Source: Viscum album | Taxonomy: Eukaryota > Streptophyta > Magnoliopsida > Santalales > Viscaceae | Assembly (NCBI GenBank): GCA_963277665.1 | Contig: OY728152.1 | Span: 1,184,648,357-1,184,712,356 of the forward strand | DNA length: 64,000 nucleotides | Direction: 5' to 3' | Part shown: positions 27,760 through 39,500 of the stretch, piece after piece | Position numbering within the stretch: position 1 is the stretch's first letter | How the letters are laid out: every line of letters begins with the position of its first letter | Notes under the pieces: model-generated | Databases searched by the model: none | Seen by the model: the letters and a program-made list of their open reading frames with translations, nothing else | Told to the model about the DNA's origin: nothing | Translations under genes and position numbers: made by a program

Positions 27760-28374
27760 TCCATTATTAGAGACAATATGGCTATGAAAAGGCTCTATAT
27801 GGAGCCATAGTTCAATGCTTTTAAATTTCCCATATAATTATTTTTTTCTAATAGTAATCTTTAAAATCGAAAAGTAGTTATCATTCTCTTCAATGAATTT
27901 GGAGTACAACAAAATATCATTAGTACATAGAAGAAAAAATATATCATGATATTTGTTTAATAAACTGTTCATTTGAACAATAAAAAAATATTTCCCAGTA
28001 GTCAATACCAATGGAAATACTGTAAACTCAAAATTTGAATTCTTAATTCAAAATGTTATATTTGAAAAAAAATCATTCATTACACACAATTGATTATATC
28101 TTGAATGGTGTTCAATAATCTAAAAATATTGAGATCCATGAATTTGATTGATTAAATCATCATTTCAAGGTAGATGATACATGTTATTTATATTAATATT
28201 ATTTATTTCACTATTGTAAATGCACATACTCTAGGATACTGTTATCTCCATTACAAAAATAACATTGTGTTCCCAATGATAAGCACTAGATAGTATAAAT
28301 TCATTATTACCCAAATCCTGTTGTTGTTTATTTATATCTTATTGTATCATTGATTCCATTATATAATGAGTCTT
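27760..28374 (-). pseudogene. Element B reverse transcriptase relic
   Basis: About 205 codons stay in one frame with only a handful of stops. Motifs in order: QDLGNNEFILSSAYHWE, VIFVMEI, SMCIYNSEINN, NMYHLP, NDDLINQIHGSQYF, NFEFTVFPLVLTT, FLLCTNDILLYSK, EENDNYFSILK, LYGKFKSIELWL and HSHIVS. Each matches a successive gypsy RT motif, including the palm strand with the xxDD box. There the first aspartate of the pair is asparagine, which would abolish activity. Conservation of frame in so AT-rich a sequence is striking. Confidence 0.9.
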
Positions 28375-28469
28375 TCATATTTTTATTACATCATGAAAAA
28401 ATTAGATGGTCACCTCAACATCAATCTCTGGGCGTGTCTATGTAATTATTCAGGAAATACATCAATATG
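28375..28469 (-). pseudogene. Element B protease-RT linker relic
   Basis: Just upstream of the RT frame, minus-strand translation gives RPEIDVEVTI in frame with the RT. After a one-base shift it gives HIDVFPE. These correspond to the conserved linker with F-P-D-V-F-P-E and L-P-P-x-R-E that precedes gypsy RT. Confidence 0.65.
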
Positions 28470-30274
28470 TTTTTGTTCAATTTGTTATTTATCAAATTAA
28501 AGAAGAAATTCACCATAATATGATATTTTTTATACCTTTTAAATAATTTCAGTCACTATAGATACTGAGGGTGAATTTACATAATATTCAAATGATGATT
28601 TCTGTTTGTTAATGATAAGGGATTATATATTTTTTTATGTTATCATAATTTCAATATTAATTCAATAAATTTTGACGATAGATTTTGGAATATGGACCAT
28701 ATAAATTTTAATGCCAATTTAAACTACAGGTTTATTAATAATGTCAATAACTAAAATTTTTTGATGTTTATTCAATGGGACAAATCAGTGCAATTTTGTT
28801 GTAATGCTTATTCCCTTATATGTTTTGAAGGATAACTACCTTGATAAATCAAAATGGAAATGTCTAATATTCAAGGAAAACTAAGTAGATATAAAACTGT
28901 GTGACGATCTAGGATGAAAGAAATAATTCAAAATATTTTAATATATGAATAATTTTTGAGCCACTATATCATTGGGTACTTCTATATCAACTGTGTTGAT
29001 AAAAAATGCATGTTCATCTCCACATAGACACTTATGTGGTAGATTACACTAATTTTTGTGAAATAGATTTGAAAAATTACCCATTTAATTTAATTTTAAT
29101 AATTTAAAATAATTTATTTTTTCTTTTTTTTTGTATTCCTTAGCTCTGTGGACTATTTCCCCACCGTTACTAAAAAACAATTTCTCGTCAAGTATTTCCA
29201 TAGACGATTCATTCCAAAATTTCCATATTATGAAAATCGCGTCATTCACTTATTTTTATTTGATTATTTTTCCTTTTCCATGGTTATCAAAATACATATT
29301 CTTCTCTATATTTTCCTTGAACAAATAAGATCTAGTAAATTCCATCTGTTTTTTGAGGGCACATAATAAAAATTCATGATATGGCCAAAAAATATTAAAT
29401 TCCAGAGAACATTAAATGCATGGAATAAAACATTTGAATAAATTATGAATGATTTCTCATGAATAATGTATAATATATATATATATATATATTATTTATA
29501 TGGATATGTGAATGTTTAATCATAAAATCCATCACTATTTTATTCTATTTTCAATAATGTATGTGATTTTCTCATCATTTTAGTTTTTTTCCCATGAAGG
29601 ATGTATATGTCAACACATGTTTCTTTAATGAGTATCAAGTAAATTAATTCTCTTTCTTCTTCCAACATAGAATTCTAGATCAATGACCCCCACTAATCAC
29701 TATCACCCATGTGGTAAAATATTGAAATTACTACACTCACATTTTCATTGCTTCCCAATGATTGAACTATATTTTCATTGGAAATGTTCCACTACTCAGC
29801 TACAATTGGATTAGTAGTAGCACTAATTTATGGGGGCGAGGTTATTCCACATGAAATGAAACAACATTGGTGTTTTTATTTTATTCAACAGAAGTTGATT
29901 ATGATATCCTAATTTGATCATGATTCTCTCATTTCCAATAATAAAAATTAGTATTTATTAATAATTCCAATCCATAAAGTATCCACGAGTATGGATTCCT
30001 TTACATTCATCAGGCACAATTTCTAAAAATTGAAAAACAGTTAATTTTATTGTTAATAAGAATACATAATTTTGAACAAGAAAAACAATTAACATAAACT
30101 GAATATTTATTCATTTATAATCTCATAATAATAAAACTAGTTTCTTGAGTGTTTTATTAACATTCAAATACATTTTATTGGATTTAAAAAAATTTAAATT
30201 ATCCTAAGAATATCTAATGTGAATACAAAACTAGGTAATTTTTAAGGAAAATATTCATTTACTAGGTTCGGTCA
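28470..30274 (-). other. Element B protease and gag region, not readable
   Basis: By order this should hold protease, Gag and the primer-binding site, but I could not read motifs. The pair of overlapping plus-strand open stretches at 29131-29366 looks accidental. A run of alternating ta occupies about 29472-29492. Confidence 0.35.
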
Positions 30275-30675
30275 TGTCATCCTTGACACACATTGTCATA
30301 TTTTTTACCCCTAGGTACATTTTTTCTTGAACCACATCATATTTTTTGTATCAGGATATGGTCGTACTGCTAGGAAGACCCGCGTAATATCTACCTTACC
30401 TAAATGTTAGGATTTTATTATATTCCAATCCATATATTATATCATATTGTCATGTTCCTATATCTAGTTTCCTTGGCTTCTACAAAACATTATATAATAA
30501 AAAATATTACAACACTAGCCCCAGTAGCGTATATTTTTTGGTAGTCTTATTAAAATGTAATACATTCGAGAGATCAAGTCACTAAAGATCAATATGTTTA
30601 GTTTTCATGGTGAACTAGATATATACATAGTACCCTTAATAAATTGTTAATTAAACCGAGAACAAAATAATTAAA
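30275..30675 (-). repeat. Element B 5' LTR, first fragment
   Basis: Aligns with 22107-22500 of the 3' LTR: gagatcaagtcactaaagat..gaactagatatatacatag compares with gatctcatcactaaggat..aactagatacatacatgg. The match runs to the insertion point of C at 30675 and resumes at 39738. Confidence 0.75.
30671..30675 (+). other. Target-site duplication of C, left copy
   Basis: Ttaaa directly precedes the TG of the C 5' LTR. It matches tgaaa after the 3' LTR at four of five bases, as expected for an old 5-bp duplication. Confidence 0.55.
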
Positions 30676-31110
30676 TGTAATGACTTGGAAATTTCAAGGG
30701 ATTTTTTTTAATTTCTTTATAATTTTAGGAGTCTGTGGTTTCGGATGACACATGATTCCGAGGCCTAGTGAGCCCGAAATCAATTTCGGAATTTTGTTCG
30801 GGTACTTTCAGCAAACGTACGTGCGTGTTTTTCTATATTTTGAACCGGTGCTCAGAATTGAAATCTGAGGACACTGATGAACTCGCAGCGCCGTTATTCT
30901 CTTAAGGTGACCTTTACTTCAGTAGCATTTTATGCGGGTTGAGAGTTAATATTTGGGGATTTAGAATAAAATAAATAAAATTTTTTGTACACAATTTTGT
31001 TTATGGATGTCAGTTATTTCCTACCAAGGGGAGTTAGAGGTGGTTCCCACACCCACATATCCTCCCATGAGAGAATATTGGGGAGGTGGGGCCCACATGT
31101 GCCCTAAACC

Positions 31111-31121
31111 TTTTATATCCC
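31111..31121 (+). promoter_or_regulatory. Possible TATA box in element C 5' LTR
   Basis: Ttttatatccc follows a GC-rich segment (ggggcccacatgtgccct) and precedes a pyrimidine-rich stretch. The 3' LTR has tttcatctccc at the same place, so the TATA is lost there. No start site can be proven from sequence. Confidence 0.35.
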
Positions 31122-31859
31122 CATAACTCCCCTTAACCCCATTAACACCCCCCTTTAATTAATTTTTCAACTCCTCTATTTTAAAAATTTATACTCCACC
31201 TCCCTCTCATTATGTTTTCCAACACAATTAATTAATATCCTTATTAATTAATTGGAACATATCCACTTTTGAATTATTTTTATTTTCATTGCATTTCTTT
31301 AATGTTGGAGAAGCCTATTATAATATTTTCATAGAAAATATTTTTGGTGGGGGAACCTCTTGAGAATTAAAATAGCTTCTTTCTTCAATGAAGAACACCA
31401 TCCTTCCAACGAATAACACCTGAAGAATGAAGATCTCATCATTCTATCTTCACCCAAGACAAATGAGAAGGAGCCACCCGCTAGGAATGACGATGATGAC
31501 CATCCTCGACTCCTTCTTCCACGACATTAATGAGTTGAAGCCGTCTCCCCGCGACGCCGTCTTCTAAGACGCCCAACTACCAAGATCCTTATTACGAGGT
31601 AGGGGGATATTTTATGATGTTATATATGAGATTTATACCATCCATCACGGGTATTTATTTGTTGGGTGATTGTTTAATCCCCTAACGTGTTGTGTATGGG
31701 CTAAAGAACAAGTCTGGACCCACCGCCAATGTGATCGTGAAGCGCTATCTATTGGGTAACGGGTGAACGGAAGATAAATGTCGATTTGAGGCAGTCATAG
31801 TATAGAAAAATACAAGAGAGGACCATAGGTGCTGACGAGAGGAAAAACATACCACTGGA

Positions 31860-32300
31860 ACAACTCCGGTGGCTCGCGGAAATTCGTGGCGGTGTGGGTC
31901 GCCGGCGCGGCGGTGCCGACGACCGAGGGCGGCGGCCGGCACCGGCCAGCTTCCTGGAGACAGCGGCGCCCTAGCATGCCGCCGGTAGGAGACCGGCGCG
32001 GCCCCGGCCACATTGGTGATGGAGCGGAACCCGCGCCACGTGGGTTCCGAGGAGGCTGAGGGGCGCCATTCTTGCGCCTCCATTACAATGATGCCCCCCC
32101 GCTTGGCCAGCCTGGCCGAGCCGTTGCCGGCCAACGAGACAGACCGCCGACGCGCAGGCCGGGCCGCCTACTGCGCAGGCCGGACCGCCCTCACGTGGGC
32201 GGGGCCTCAAACGTCGGGGCGGACTCAGACCCGGATCGGGTTGCCCGGTTCAGGCCGACCCGGGGGGGGGGGGGGGGGGGCGGGTCAGACCGGGCCCATA
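31860..32300 (+). repeat. GC-rich, CpG-rich island inside C 5' LTR
   Basis: An abrupt GC-rich tract within AT-rich surroundings, ending in a run of 19 G (32262-32280). It creates overlapping open frames on both strands (for example 31745-32134 on the minus strand). These show no family resemblance and are best explained by base composition. The 3' LTR carries the equivalent tract at 37725-38140. Confidence 0.7.
32262..32280 (+). repeat. Run of 19 G in C 5' LTR
   Basis: Lies in the GC-rich island. The 3' LTR at this place (about 38105) has only short G runs, so length differs between copies. Confidence 0.9.
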
Positions 32301-32889
32301 CCCCCCTCTTCAGACCATTTTTGGTAATCTCTCAAAACATGAGCTAAAGATCTCTGATCGATGCACCGCCAGTCACGTAGGATGCCTCAAATCGAGACGG
32401 TTGATTCGATATATTACACTCAAGGTTTTGGTGATTTTTGGGCACAACTAGGTTGGTTCGAACCCGAAACCAACAGGGCCCTCAGAACAAAAATGCTTAT
32501 AACTAATGGAACATATGTCCAATTGATGTGTCGTTAGCTATGTTGGTTTTATTTTGATGAGATGCTTGTTTTAGAATACTCCACTCGATGTTTGGATGTA
32601 GTTGAAGTATGTTCGGGTTGGTTTTTGCTTCAAAACCAACTGGCCCCCCTAAGACAGAAAATCCAAAAACTCACAGACCAAGCATCTGATTGACACGTTT
32701 TCTATTGAATTTATACCCCTATGTCATGGAGGTCCTTTGAGATACTTATTCCTTGAACCTCATTAATTTTTGAGTATCGGGCAGTATCTCGTGGAGCAGA
32801 TCCTCCTGGAGATGAACATACAAAGTATGAAGACCTAGTTGTTGGCTGAGACCTGATGACTGCTTGTCCGATTCGTTTCAGAGTGAATT

Positions 32890-33115
32890 GACTAGCCCAG
32901 TGGGGAGAACTACTATGTGAGGTGTTATACCAGTGGTGGATGTGTGCTACATTGTGTGGTGGCAGACCCCTGACACTCGACAGAAGGAGTACTTTTGTAG
33001 GCTATCAGGGGGAGTGCTTCTATGTGAGGCAGTAAACCCATGGCGTGGAGCGCTACTGTGTGAGGCAGCAGACCCACGGTACTCGACAAGAGGAGTACCT
33101 CAACAGTCTAAGGAT
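32890..33115 (+). repeat. Short tandem repeat in C 5' LTR
   Basis: About four imperfect units share the core ctactgtgtgaggcagcaga followed by cccacgg and, in some, actcgaca. The 3' LTR has the same array at 38730-38945, so the repeat was present before insertion. Confidence 0.6.
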
Positions 33116-33903
33116 AGTGAGTATAACCTCGGAGTCATTACAGGATTACTATGATCGATAGAGGAGGAGTTCTCAAGCATCCATGGTTCTGATAATAAAA
33201 AATCAATTTTTGAGCTGAGACAATGACCTTTTTGTTTTCCTCATGATTGAGATGGGTTACTCGAAAAATTAGTTATATATGTATGTGAATATACCAATGT
33301 AATTGTAATATGTTGAAGCCATTATTCTAGGTTTATCCTTTTTGTATTTTTTTGAGACCTTGAGGGTCTCGAGGTCCCTACTGAGTATTGTTATACTCAC
33401 CACTGCACGGACTATGCCCGCTCCTCCTAGTGTTGGATGCAGACGACGGACAGCACTGACCGAGGCGGAGTGTATGAGGACTGGATGGTACCTAGAGGTG
33501 GACCTCACGAATAGATGGTGCCCGGATGGGACGAAGGGACGTGGAGCTCTGAAGAGGCTATATGTACATACCCTTTAGGTAGGAACCCCATAGGTCGATC
33601 CAGGAGCTCCTTTCACCTTCCAGTTGTTGTCCTTTTTGAGTTGTACATTCATTTAGTTGTATTTGTACATTACAGTTGGGCTTGTATTCTGGCCCCTTTA
33701 CTTTTAGCACATACTTTCGTATTCAGTATTACTTAGTTATTTCTTATGTAGCATACTCTATTGTGTTTGTCTACATTTATAAAGACAATGACTTCCCTTT
33801 TTATCAGGATTTACACCTATGGTGCTAGTCGCCATCCCCTAGCCTATGGAAGGCCAGCTTGGGGTAGTTACGACATTGGCCCCGATGACGGGTCATGAAA
33901 AAT

Positions 33904-33915
33904 TGGTAATATAGG
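33904..33915 (+). other. Degenerate primer-binding site of element C
   Basis: Tggtaatatagg lies three bases after the LTR end and keeps the first five bases of the initiator-methionine tRNA site. Position is right; sequence is weak. Confidence 0.4.
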
Positions 33916-34189
33916 ATGTTGGTTCTACCACAAAACTAGGACTCTGATATTTTCAATCTGTGTAGAAATAGTGTTAAGGGTAGTAAGTGTGGTTTTCAGT
34001 TCCGGGAGTCCATTGTTGGTGTGGGCGGCCAACGTATGCATACAACAGGATCCTGACTCTTACTACTGAATCAGTGCACGAAAACACTGATTGTGTGTGT
34101 GTTTTCAAATGTTCTTCCATTAAGTCATCTCAAACTAGGTTAGCTCACCAGGAATAGTCTTTTGACTGTGAGGCATCTGTTTCTTTCAG

Positions 34190-35110
34190 GATGACTACCC
34201 GTGGATGACCCTCAAGATCCCCAAGAGTTTTATGAACTGACAGGACACCAAGCGACGAGGCACCAGTATATGGCCCTCTTCTAGTTGAGGCACCAGCGGA
34301 GGCACTAACGGTACCACTTTTGGTTGGGACACTGTTTCCACCAGCCCCAGGAGTAGGTGATGCAAGCCGCTTGACTGGGCGGCATGAGTTCCAGAGCCAA
34401 AGGACAACCTGGTTTCTGGGAGAGATGGACCCACATGCAGCTGAGGATTGGTTGGAGGCTATGGTGAGAGATTTCAGGTTATAAGGGACACCAATAGACA
34501 TCATTGTGATCCATGCTACCATCCCCCTTTAGGAGGAAGCATGCATATGGGTGAGCCTAATGATCCAGATGCATTACGAGGAAACACTTCTATGGGCAAA
34601 CTTCAAGATCCTATTCCGGGCGGAGTTTGTACCAGCCACCCTTTGAGCGGTGCAGATACAGGAGCTACTACATCACCAGCAGGGTAGCATGATAGTAGCA
34701 CAATACTCATCAAGGATCACAGACCTCTCGCGGTAATCTAAAGATATGGTATGATCACTATTCTTCAGGTCTCGGACCTTCGAGCAGGGCCTCAAAGGAG
34801 AGATTAGAGATTCAGTTATCTCTCATAGCATCCCGATGCAGAAAAGGGTGTTGGTGCGAGCCCACTTAGTGGATAGTTTCCTTGCTGAGCAGTCTCCAAC
34901 AGAGAGACCCACAACTAGGTGAAATGAAGAGGAGTCTTCTACAGCTGGCAGTAGACAAATGAAGTAGAGGTCCAAGAGGACCATACCTACAAGTTGTCGA
35001 CCGCACGACTCAGGGTCGTAGTGTGGGGAACCCAGGGTGGAGACAGAGCTAGAACTGCCAGGCAGTGTTTATCATGAAGAGGATAAGGTCACATGGCTCG
35101 TGAATGTCCC
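34190..35110 (+). pseudogene. Element C gag relic (capsid plus zinc knuckle)
   Basis: Starting from an ATG at 34190, the plus strand gives MDPHAAEDWLEAMVRDF, then WANFKILFRAEFVPATL, QIQELLHHQQGSMIVAQYSS and ITDLSR. This is the retrotransposon capsid pattern: D-P-x-x-A-x-x-W-L, then W-x-x-F-x-x-x-F, then Q-G and V-x-x-Y-x-x-x-F/I. Near 35058-35105 the zinc knuckle reads QC, two stops, then GHMARECP. The second cysteine codon is TGA. Several stops break the frame. The ATG is preceded by a pyrimidine-rich run ending in cag. Gag would coat the RNA in the virus-like particle. Confidence 0.8.
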
Positions 35111-35659
35111 ACACGCCGCTCATATGATCAGCAGATAAATGAAGTACATCTCCGGTAAAGTTTGAGGTTCGATCATGATGAATAGAATGGCGTCGATGCC
35201 CGTGGAAGGAGAGCTACCATGCAGCTGGTGGTGGATGATTCTTTGAGGTGTTTCCACCCTCACCACCAGGAGGTCCACCCCGACAACAGGAAACATGTAG
35301 ACATGGGAGAGCACAGCTTCAGGCAGCTGAAGCATATGAATATGGAGCACTAGAAGTAGGTGGACAGGAGGGGGACTAGTTCTAGGAAATGAGGGCTTTG
35401 TTCATGGTGCTTCTAGAATCATTGATGTTGTTGTTTGTGGTGTTATTTCTATTTCTAATTTGAGATGCATTAATAAATGACACGTGTCCTTGTGATGATG
35501 CTTTCCTTCCTTTTGGTGTGTTTAATACTAAGAGGTTCTGGTTAAAACTATTTACTTGACCCTCACTATTGAGATTTCTACAGGAAGAGACCTCGTGACA
35601 ATACAATGATGCCGACAGTGTGACTCATCCCCTATAGGCGAGAGTAAGGCGAGAGTAAC
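35111..35659 (+). other. Element C gag-protease junction, poorly readable
   Basis: Follows the zinc knuckle, so it should hold the linker and the N-terminal half of protease. Around 35345-35450 there are hints of E-V-G-G and a hydrophobic run, but no clear D-S/T-G active site was seen. Confidence 0.4.
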
Positions 35660-35860
35660 GGTTGGATCTCTTGGTAACAGCGTTGAGGCCTTATAATGTC
35701 ATCCATGACATGAATTAGTATCATTCATGTCAGGATTGACTGTATTAGGAAAAATATTGGGTTCATCCCGGGGATGAGACCATATTTTCCTTTTTGGAAA
35801 ATGAGGAATCATAAAAGCTCTTATAGAACGTAGGCGATGATGGGTGAAGATGAGTTCTTA
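35660..35860 (+). pseudogene. Element C protease C-terminal relic
   Basis: Translation near 35675 gives TALRPYNVIHDMN, which fits the conserved D-V-I-L-G-M-D segment of gypsy proteases. WVHPGDETIFSF, about 25 codons later, fits the segment after it. The sequence then passes directly into RNase H, so the reverse transcriptase is missing. Confidence 0.6.
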
Positions 35861-35865
35861 CTGTT

Positions 35866-36172
35866 GTCTATTCTCATCCATTGTTCATTGAGAGAACGGT
35901 TTACGGTTCACTCTAATATCAATAGTCTCAGGTGTGTCCTATTTGAGAAGAATCTAAACCTGAGACAACGGCGATGGCTTGAGTTCCTCGGGGATTATGA
36001 CTTATAGATAGTCTATAATCTTGGGAAAAGGAACATTGTTGAGGATGCCCTCAGCCGGAGGACTTGTATTCAGCTGTTAGGAGAGGCGACAGACCAGCTA
36101 GCTTCCTTAGATATATCCTTTGTGGATAGAGATGGTGAAGCCTATCTACAGTCTCTTACAGTCACTCCTCCA
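35866..36172 (+). pseudogene. Element C RNase H C-terminal relic
   Basis: Contains ERTVYGSL, NLRQRRWLEFLGDYDL, VYNLGKRNIVEDALSRR and then SLTVTPPLL. The second and third are the hallmark end of gypsy RNase H (L-N-x-R-Q-x-R-W, and G-K-x-N-x-V-x-D-A-L-S-R). Stops and shifts are present. Only the end of the domain remains. Confidence 0.8.
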
Positions 36173-36189
36173 CTTCTTCATCAGAGTAG

Positions 36190-36446
36190 GTGAGGTGGCT
36201 TACCTCCTGGATCTTCCACCTTAGTTGCACCGGGTGCACGACCTCTTCCACATATCTTCAATGAGGAGATGTGTGCCCGACCCATCTCACATCATCGAAA
36301 AAGGGGTGCTAGACATCGATGATAGGGAGATAATCACAGAGGTTCCAGTATATATTGATTATCGAGAGGAGCAGGTCCTACATGGACGGTCAATTTCTCT
36401 GGTGCATATTCTGTGGCGGCATGGGAACCTCCAGGAGAGATCATGA
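36190..36446 (+). pseudogene. Element C integrase C-terminal / chromodomain-like tail
   Basis: EVAYLLDLPP, a stop, then an open run of 73 codons (36225-36446) with RVHDLFHISSMRR, PDPSHIIE, DIDDREI, VYIDYREEQVLHG and SLVHILWRHGNLQER. This is the end of gypsy integrase: V-A-Y-x-L, the V-H-x-V-F-H-V-S segment, then the R-x-L-R..V-K-V-L-W..E-x-A-T-W-E tail found in Tekay/Del chromoviruses. The zinc-binding and catalytic parts of integrase are deleted; the junction lies near 36180. Confidence 0.85.
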
Positions 36447-36526
36447 GAGTGGGAGGCTCAGATTCATTCTATTTACATCTTTTGTTTCCCTAGTGTGTGT
36501 TGAATCATTATGGGGATGTAAAGCCC

Positions 36527-36540
36527 TGAGGTGGAGGTAA
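36527..36540 (+). other. Polypurine tract of element C
   Basis: Ctgaggtggaggtaa directly precedes TGTAAAGACC, the first bases of the 3' LTR. Confidence 0.6.
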
Positions 36541-39500
36541 TGTAAAGACCCATAAAATTCAAGGAATTTTTTTAATTTCTTTGGAATTTTAGGAGTCTGT
36601 GCTTTTAGATGGCACTTGATTCCCAGGCCTGATGTGCCTGGAATCGATTTGTGATGTTTTGTTCTGGTACATTCAGTAAACGTACGTGTGGGTTTTTCTA
36701 TCTTTTGAACCAATGCTCAGAATTAAAATCTGAGGACACTGACGAACTCGCTACACCAGTATTCGCTTAACGGGACCTTTACCACAGTTGCATTTTATGC
36801 GGGTTGATAGTTAATATTTGGGGATTTATAATAAAATAAATAAAATTTGTATTACACAATTTTATTTATGGATGGTTGTTATTTCTTCCCATGGGGAGTT
36901 AGAGGTGGGTCCCACACCAACATAACCTCCCATGAGAGGATAATTTTGAGATGGGGCCCACATGTGCCCTAATCCTTTCATCTCCCCATAACTCCTCTTA
37001 ACCCCATTAACACCCCCTTTAATTAATTTTTTAACTCCTCTCTTTTAAAATTTTAAACCCTCCTCCTCCCTCTCATTATGTTTTCCAACAAAATTCATGA
37101 TTATCCTTATTAATTAATTGAAAAATCTCTTCTTTTGAATTATTTTGATTTGCATGGAATTTCTATAAAATTGTTGAAGTCTATTATAATATTTTCATAA
37201 AAAATATTTTTAGGGGGGGAACCTCTGGATAATTATTGGAGATTCGTTCTTCAACGAATAACACCGTAAATCCAATGAAGAACCACCGAAGAACCACGAT
37301 CGTCTCCTTCGATCTTAGGATAAGACAAAGAAGAAGAAGCCACCCGCAAGGAACGCTGATGACACGCCATCCTCAGCTCCTTCTTCCCTGATGTCAATGA
37401 GTTGACGCTGTCTCCCCGCGACGCCAGAATCACGCGAACCTTATTACGAGGTATGGGGATATTCTATAATTTTATATATGTGATTTATACTCTCTAGCCC
37501 GAGAGTTTATTTGTTGGGTTAATCTTTTAACCTATAACGTAGTGGGTATGGGCTAAGGAATAAGTCCAGACTCGCTAAAAACTTTTTCATTAAGTACGCT
37601 TTGTTTAGAAATGGGTGAATGAAATGGAAACATCGATTCGAGGTTGTCGGAGTATATAGAAATATCAGAGAGGACAGCAGGCACAAAAGGGAGGCAAAAC
37701 AGACCAACTGAACGACTCCGGCTACTGCACCAGCCGGCCGCCTGAAGACAGCGGCACCCTAACGTTCCGCTGGCGGAAGACCATCATGGATCCGGTCGTG
37801 TCGTTCATGGAGTGGAACCCGCGATGTGTGGGTTCCGGGGAAGCCGGGTGGTTCCATATTGGAGATTCCATTAGGAAGATTGCCACCTCCCCCACCCTCG
37901 CTCAGCCAACCTGGCCAAGCAGCGGCCGGTGATCGTGTTGGACCGCTTGCGCGCAGGCCGGGGCACCTGCCGCGTGGGCCAAGCCAGCTACCGTGCGGGC
38001 AGGGCGACACTAGCACAAGTCGGGCCTCATCCGCCGGTCCGGGCCACACCCTACCAAGCCGGACCCAGACTCGGGTCGGGTCACCCCGGTTCGGGCCGAC
38101 CGAGGGTGGGTTGGGCCGGGTCGGACCGAGCCCAGACCCCCTCTTCGAACCATTTTTGGTAAATCCCCCATAACATGAGCTTCGAACCTCCGATTGATGC
38201 ACTATCATTTCTGTAGGATTCCAGGGATCGAAATGGTTGTTTCGGTATATTAAAATAATGTTCTTGAATAAGTTTTGATACATCCGAGTTGGTTTGAACC
38301 CGAAACTGACCGGGCCCTCGGAACTGAAACGCTTATAACATAAGGATCGGACGTCCGATTGATGTGCTGCCAACTAAGATGGTTTTCATTTTATGAGATG
38401 GTTCATTTGGAATACTCCACTCGAGGCTCAGATGTATTTGGAGTATGGTAGGGTTGTTTTTAGCTTAAAAACAATTGGGCCACTAGAACTGAATAGCCAA
38501 TAACTCACAAACCGAGCATCCAACTGACTCGCCATTTGTTGCATTGAGACCTCTAGGTCATGGAGGTCCATTGAGATACTTTTTCGTGGGAAATAATTAC
38601 ATTTGGAGTATCGAACAGTAGCTCATGAAGAAGATTTTCATGGAGATGAGCATACAGAGTATGGTGACCTAGTAGCTTGATGAGACCTGATGACTGCTTG
38701 TCCGATATGTTTCGGAGTGACTTGACTAGCCTAGTGGAGAGCGCTATTGTTTGAGGTGGCAGACCCATGGAAGAGGAGTGCTAATTTTTGAGGAGGCAGA
38801 GCGACGACACTCGACATAAGAAGTACCACTATAGTCTATCAGGGTGAGCGCTAATGTGTGAGGCGGCAGACCCATTGCGGGGAGTGCTACTGTGTGCGGC
38901 GGCAGACCCACGGTAATTGACAGGAAAAGTATCTCAACAGTCTAAGGTTGGTGAGTTTCATATCGGAGTCATGACAAGACTACTCTGCTCAAAAGAGGAG
39001 GAGTTCTCCAGGATCTGTGGATTCGATAATGAAAAATCTTGGTTTGAGGTGAGTCAATGACATTGGTGTTTTCCTCATTATTGATATGGGTTACATGAAA
39101 AATTAGGTATATGTTTGGGCATATACCAAAGTAATGGTTATCCATTGAATTAATTATTTTTGGTTTATCCATATTGGATTTTTGTGAGACCTTGAGGGTC
39201 TCGGGTTCCCTACTGAGTACTGTTATACTCACCCATGCACGGGATATGCCCGCACATCATTGTGTATGATGTAGACGACAGATAGCGTTGATCGAGGTGG
39301 AGTGTACGAGGACTGGATGATACCCGAAGGTGGACCTCACGATGAGACGGTACCCGTATCAGACAGATGGACATGGATCACTGAGGAAGCTATCTATACC
39401 TACCCATCAAGTAGGAAACCCAGATGATGGTCTAGAAGCTGCTTTCACCTTCTAACTGTTGTCCTTTTTTAGTTGTACCTCCTTTCTGTTGTATTTTTAC

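Larger units (their letters stand above)
30676..33900 (+). repeat. Element C 5' LTR
   Basis: Begins TGTAATGAC and ends ..GACGGGTCATGAAA, where the terminal CA has become AA. It aligns with 36541-39732 throughout, for example caaacgtacgtg at 30813 and 36678, and actgagta..ttatactcacc near 33380 and 39213. It contains a GC-rich island (31860-32300), a 19-base G run and a short tandem repeat near its 3' third. Confidence 0.9.

Noticed and set aside
1..30600. Possible organelle or low-GC bacterial DNA, suggested by very high AT content
   Set aside because: No organelle genes, no dense long ORFs, and clear plant LTR retrotransposon relics on both strands.
31111..32060. Host gene with a CpG-island promoter
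   Set aside because: The whole region is repeated in the second LTR and lies between LTR termini with a target-site duplication.
37759..38373. 204-codon open frame on the minus strand of the C 3' LTR, and the 129-codon one at 31745-32134
   Set aside because: Both lie in the GC-rich block of the LTRs, where stops are rare in every frame. The two frames do not correspond to the same protein, and no domain or motif is visible.
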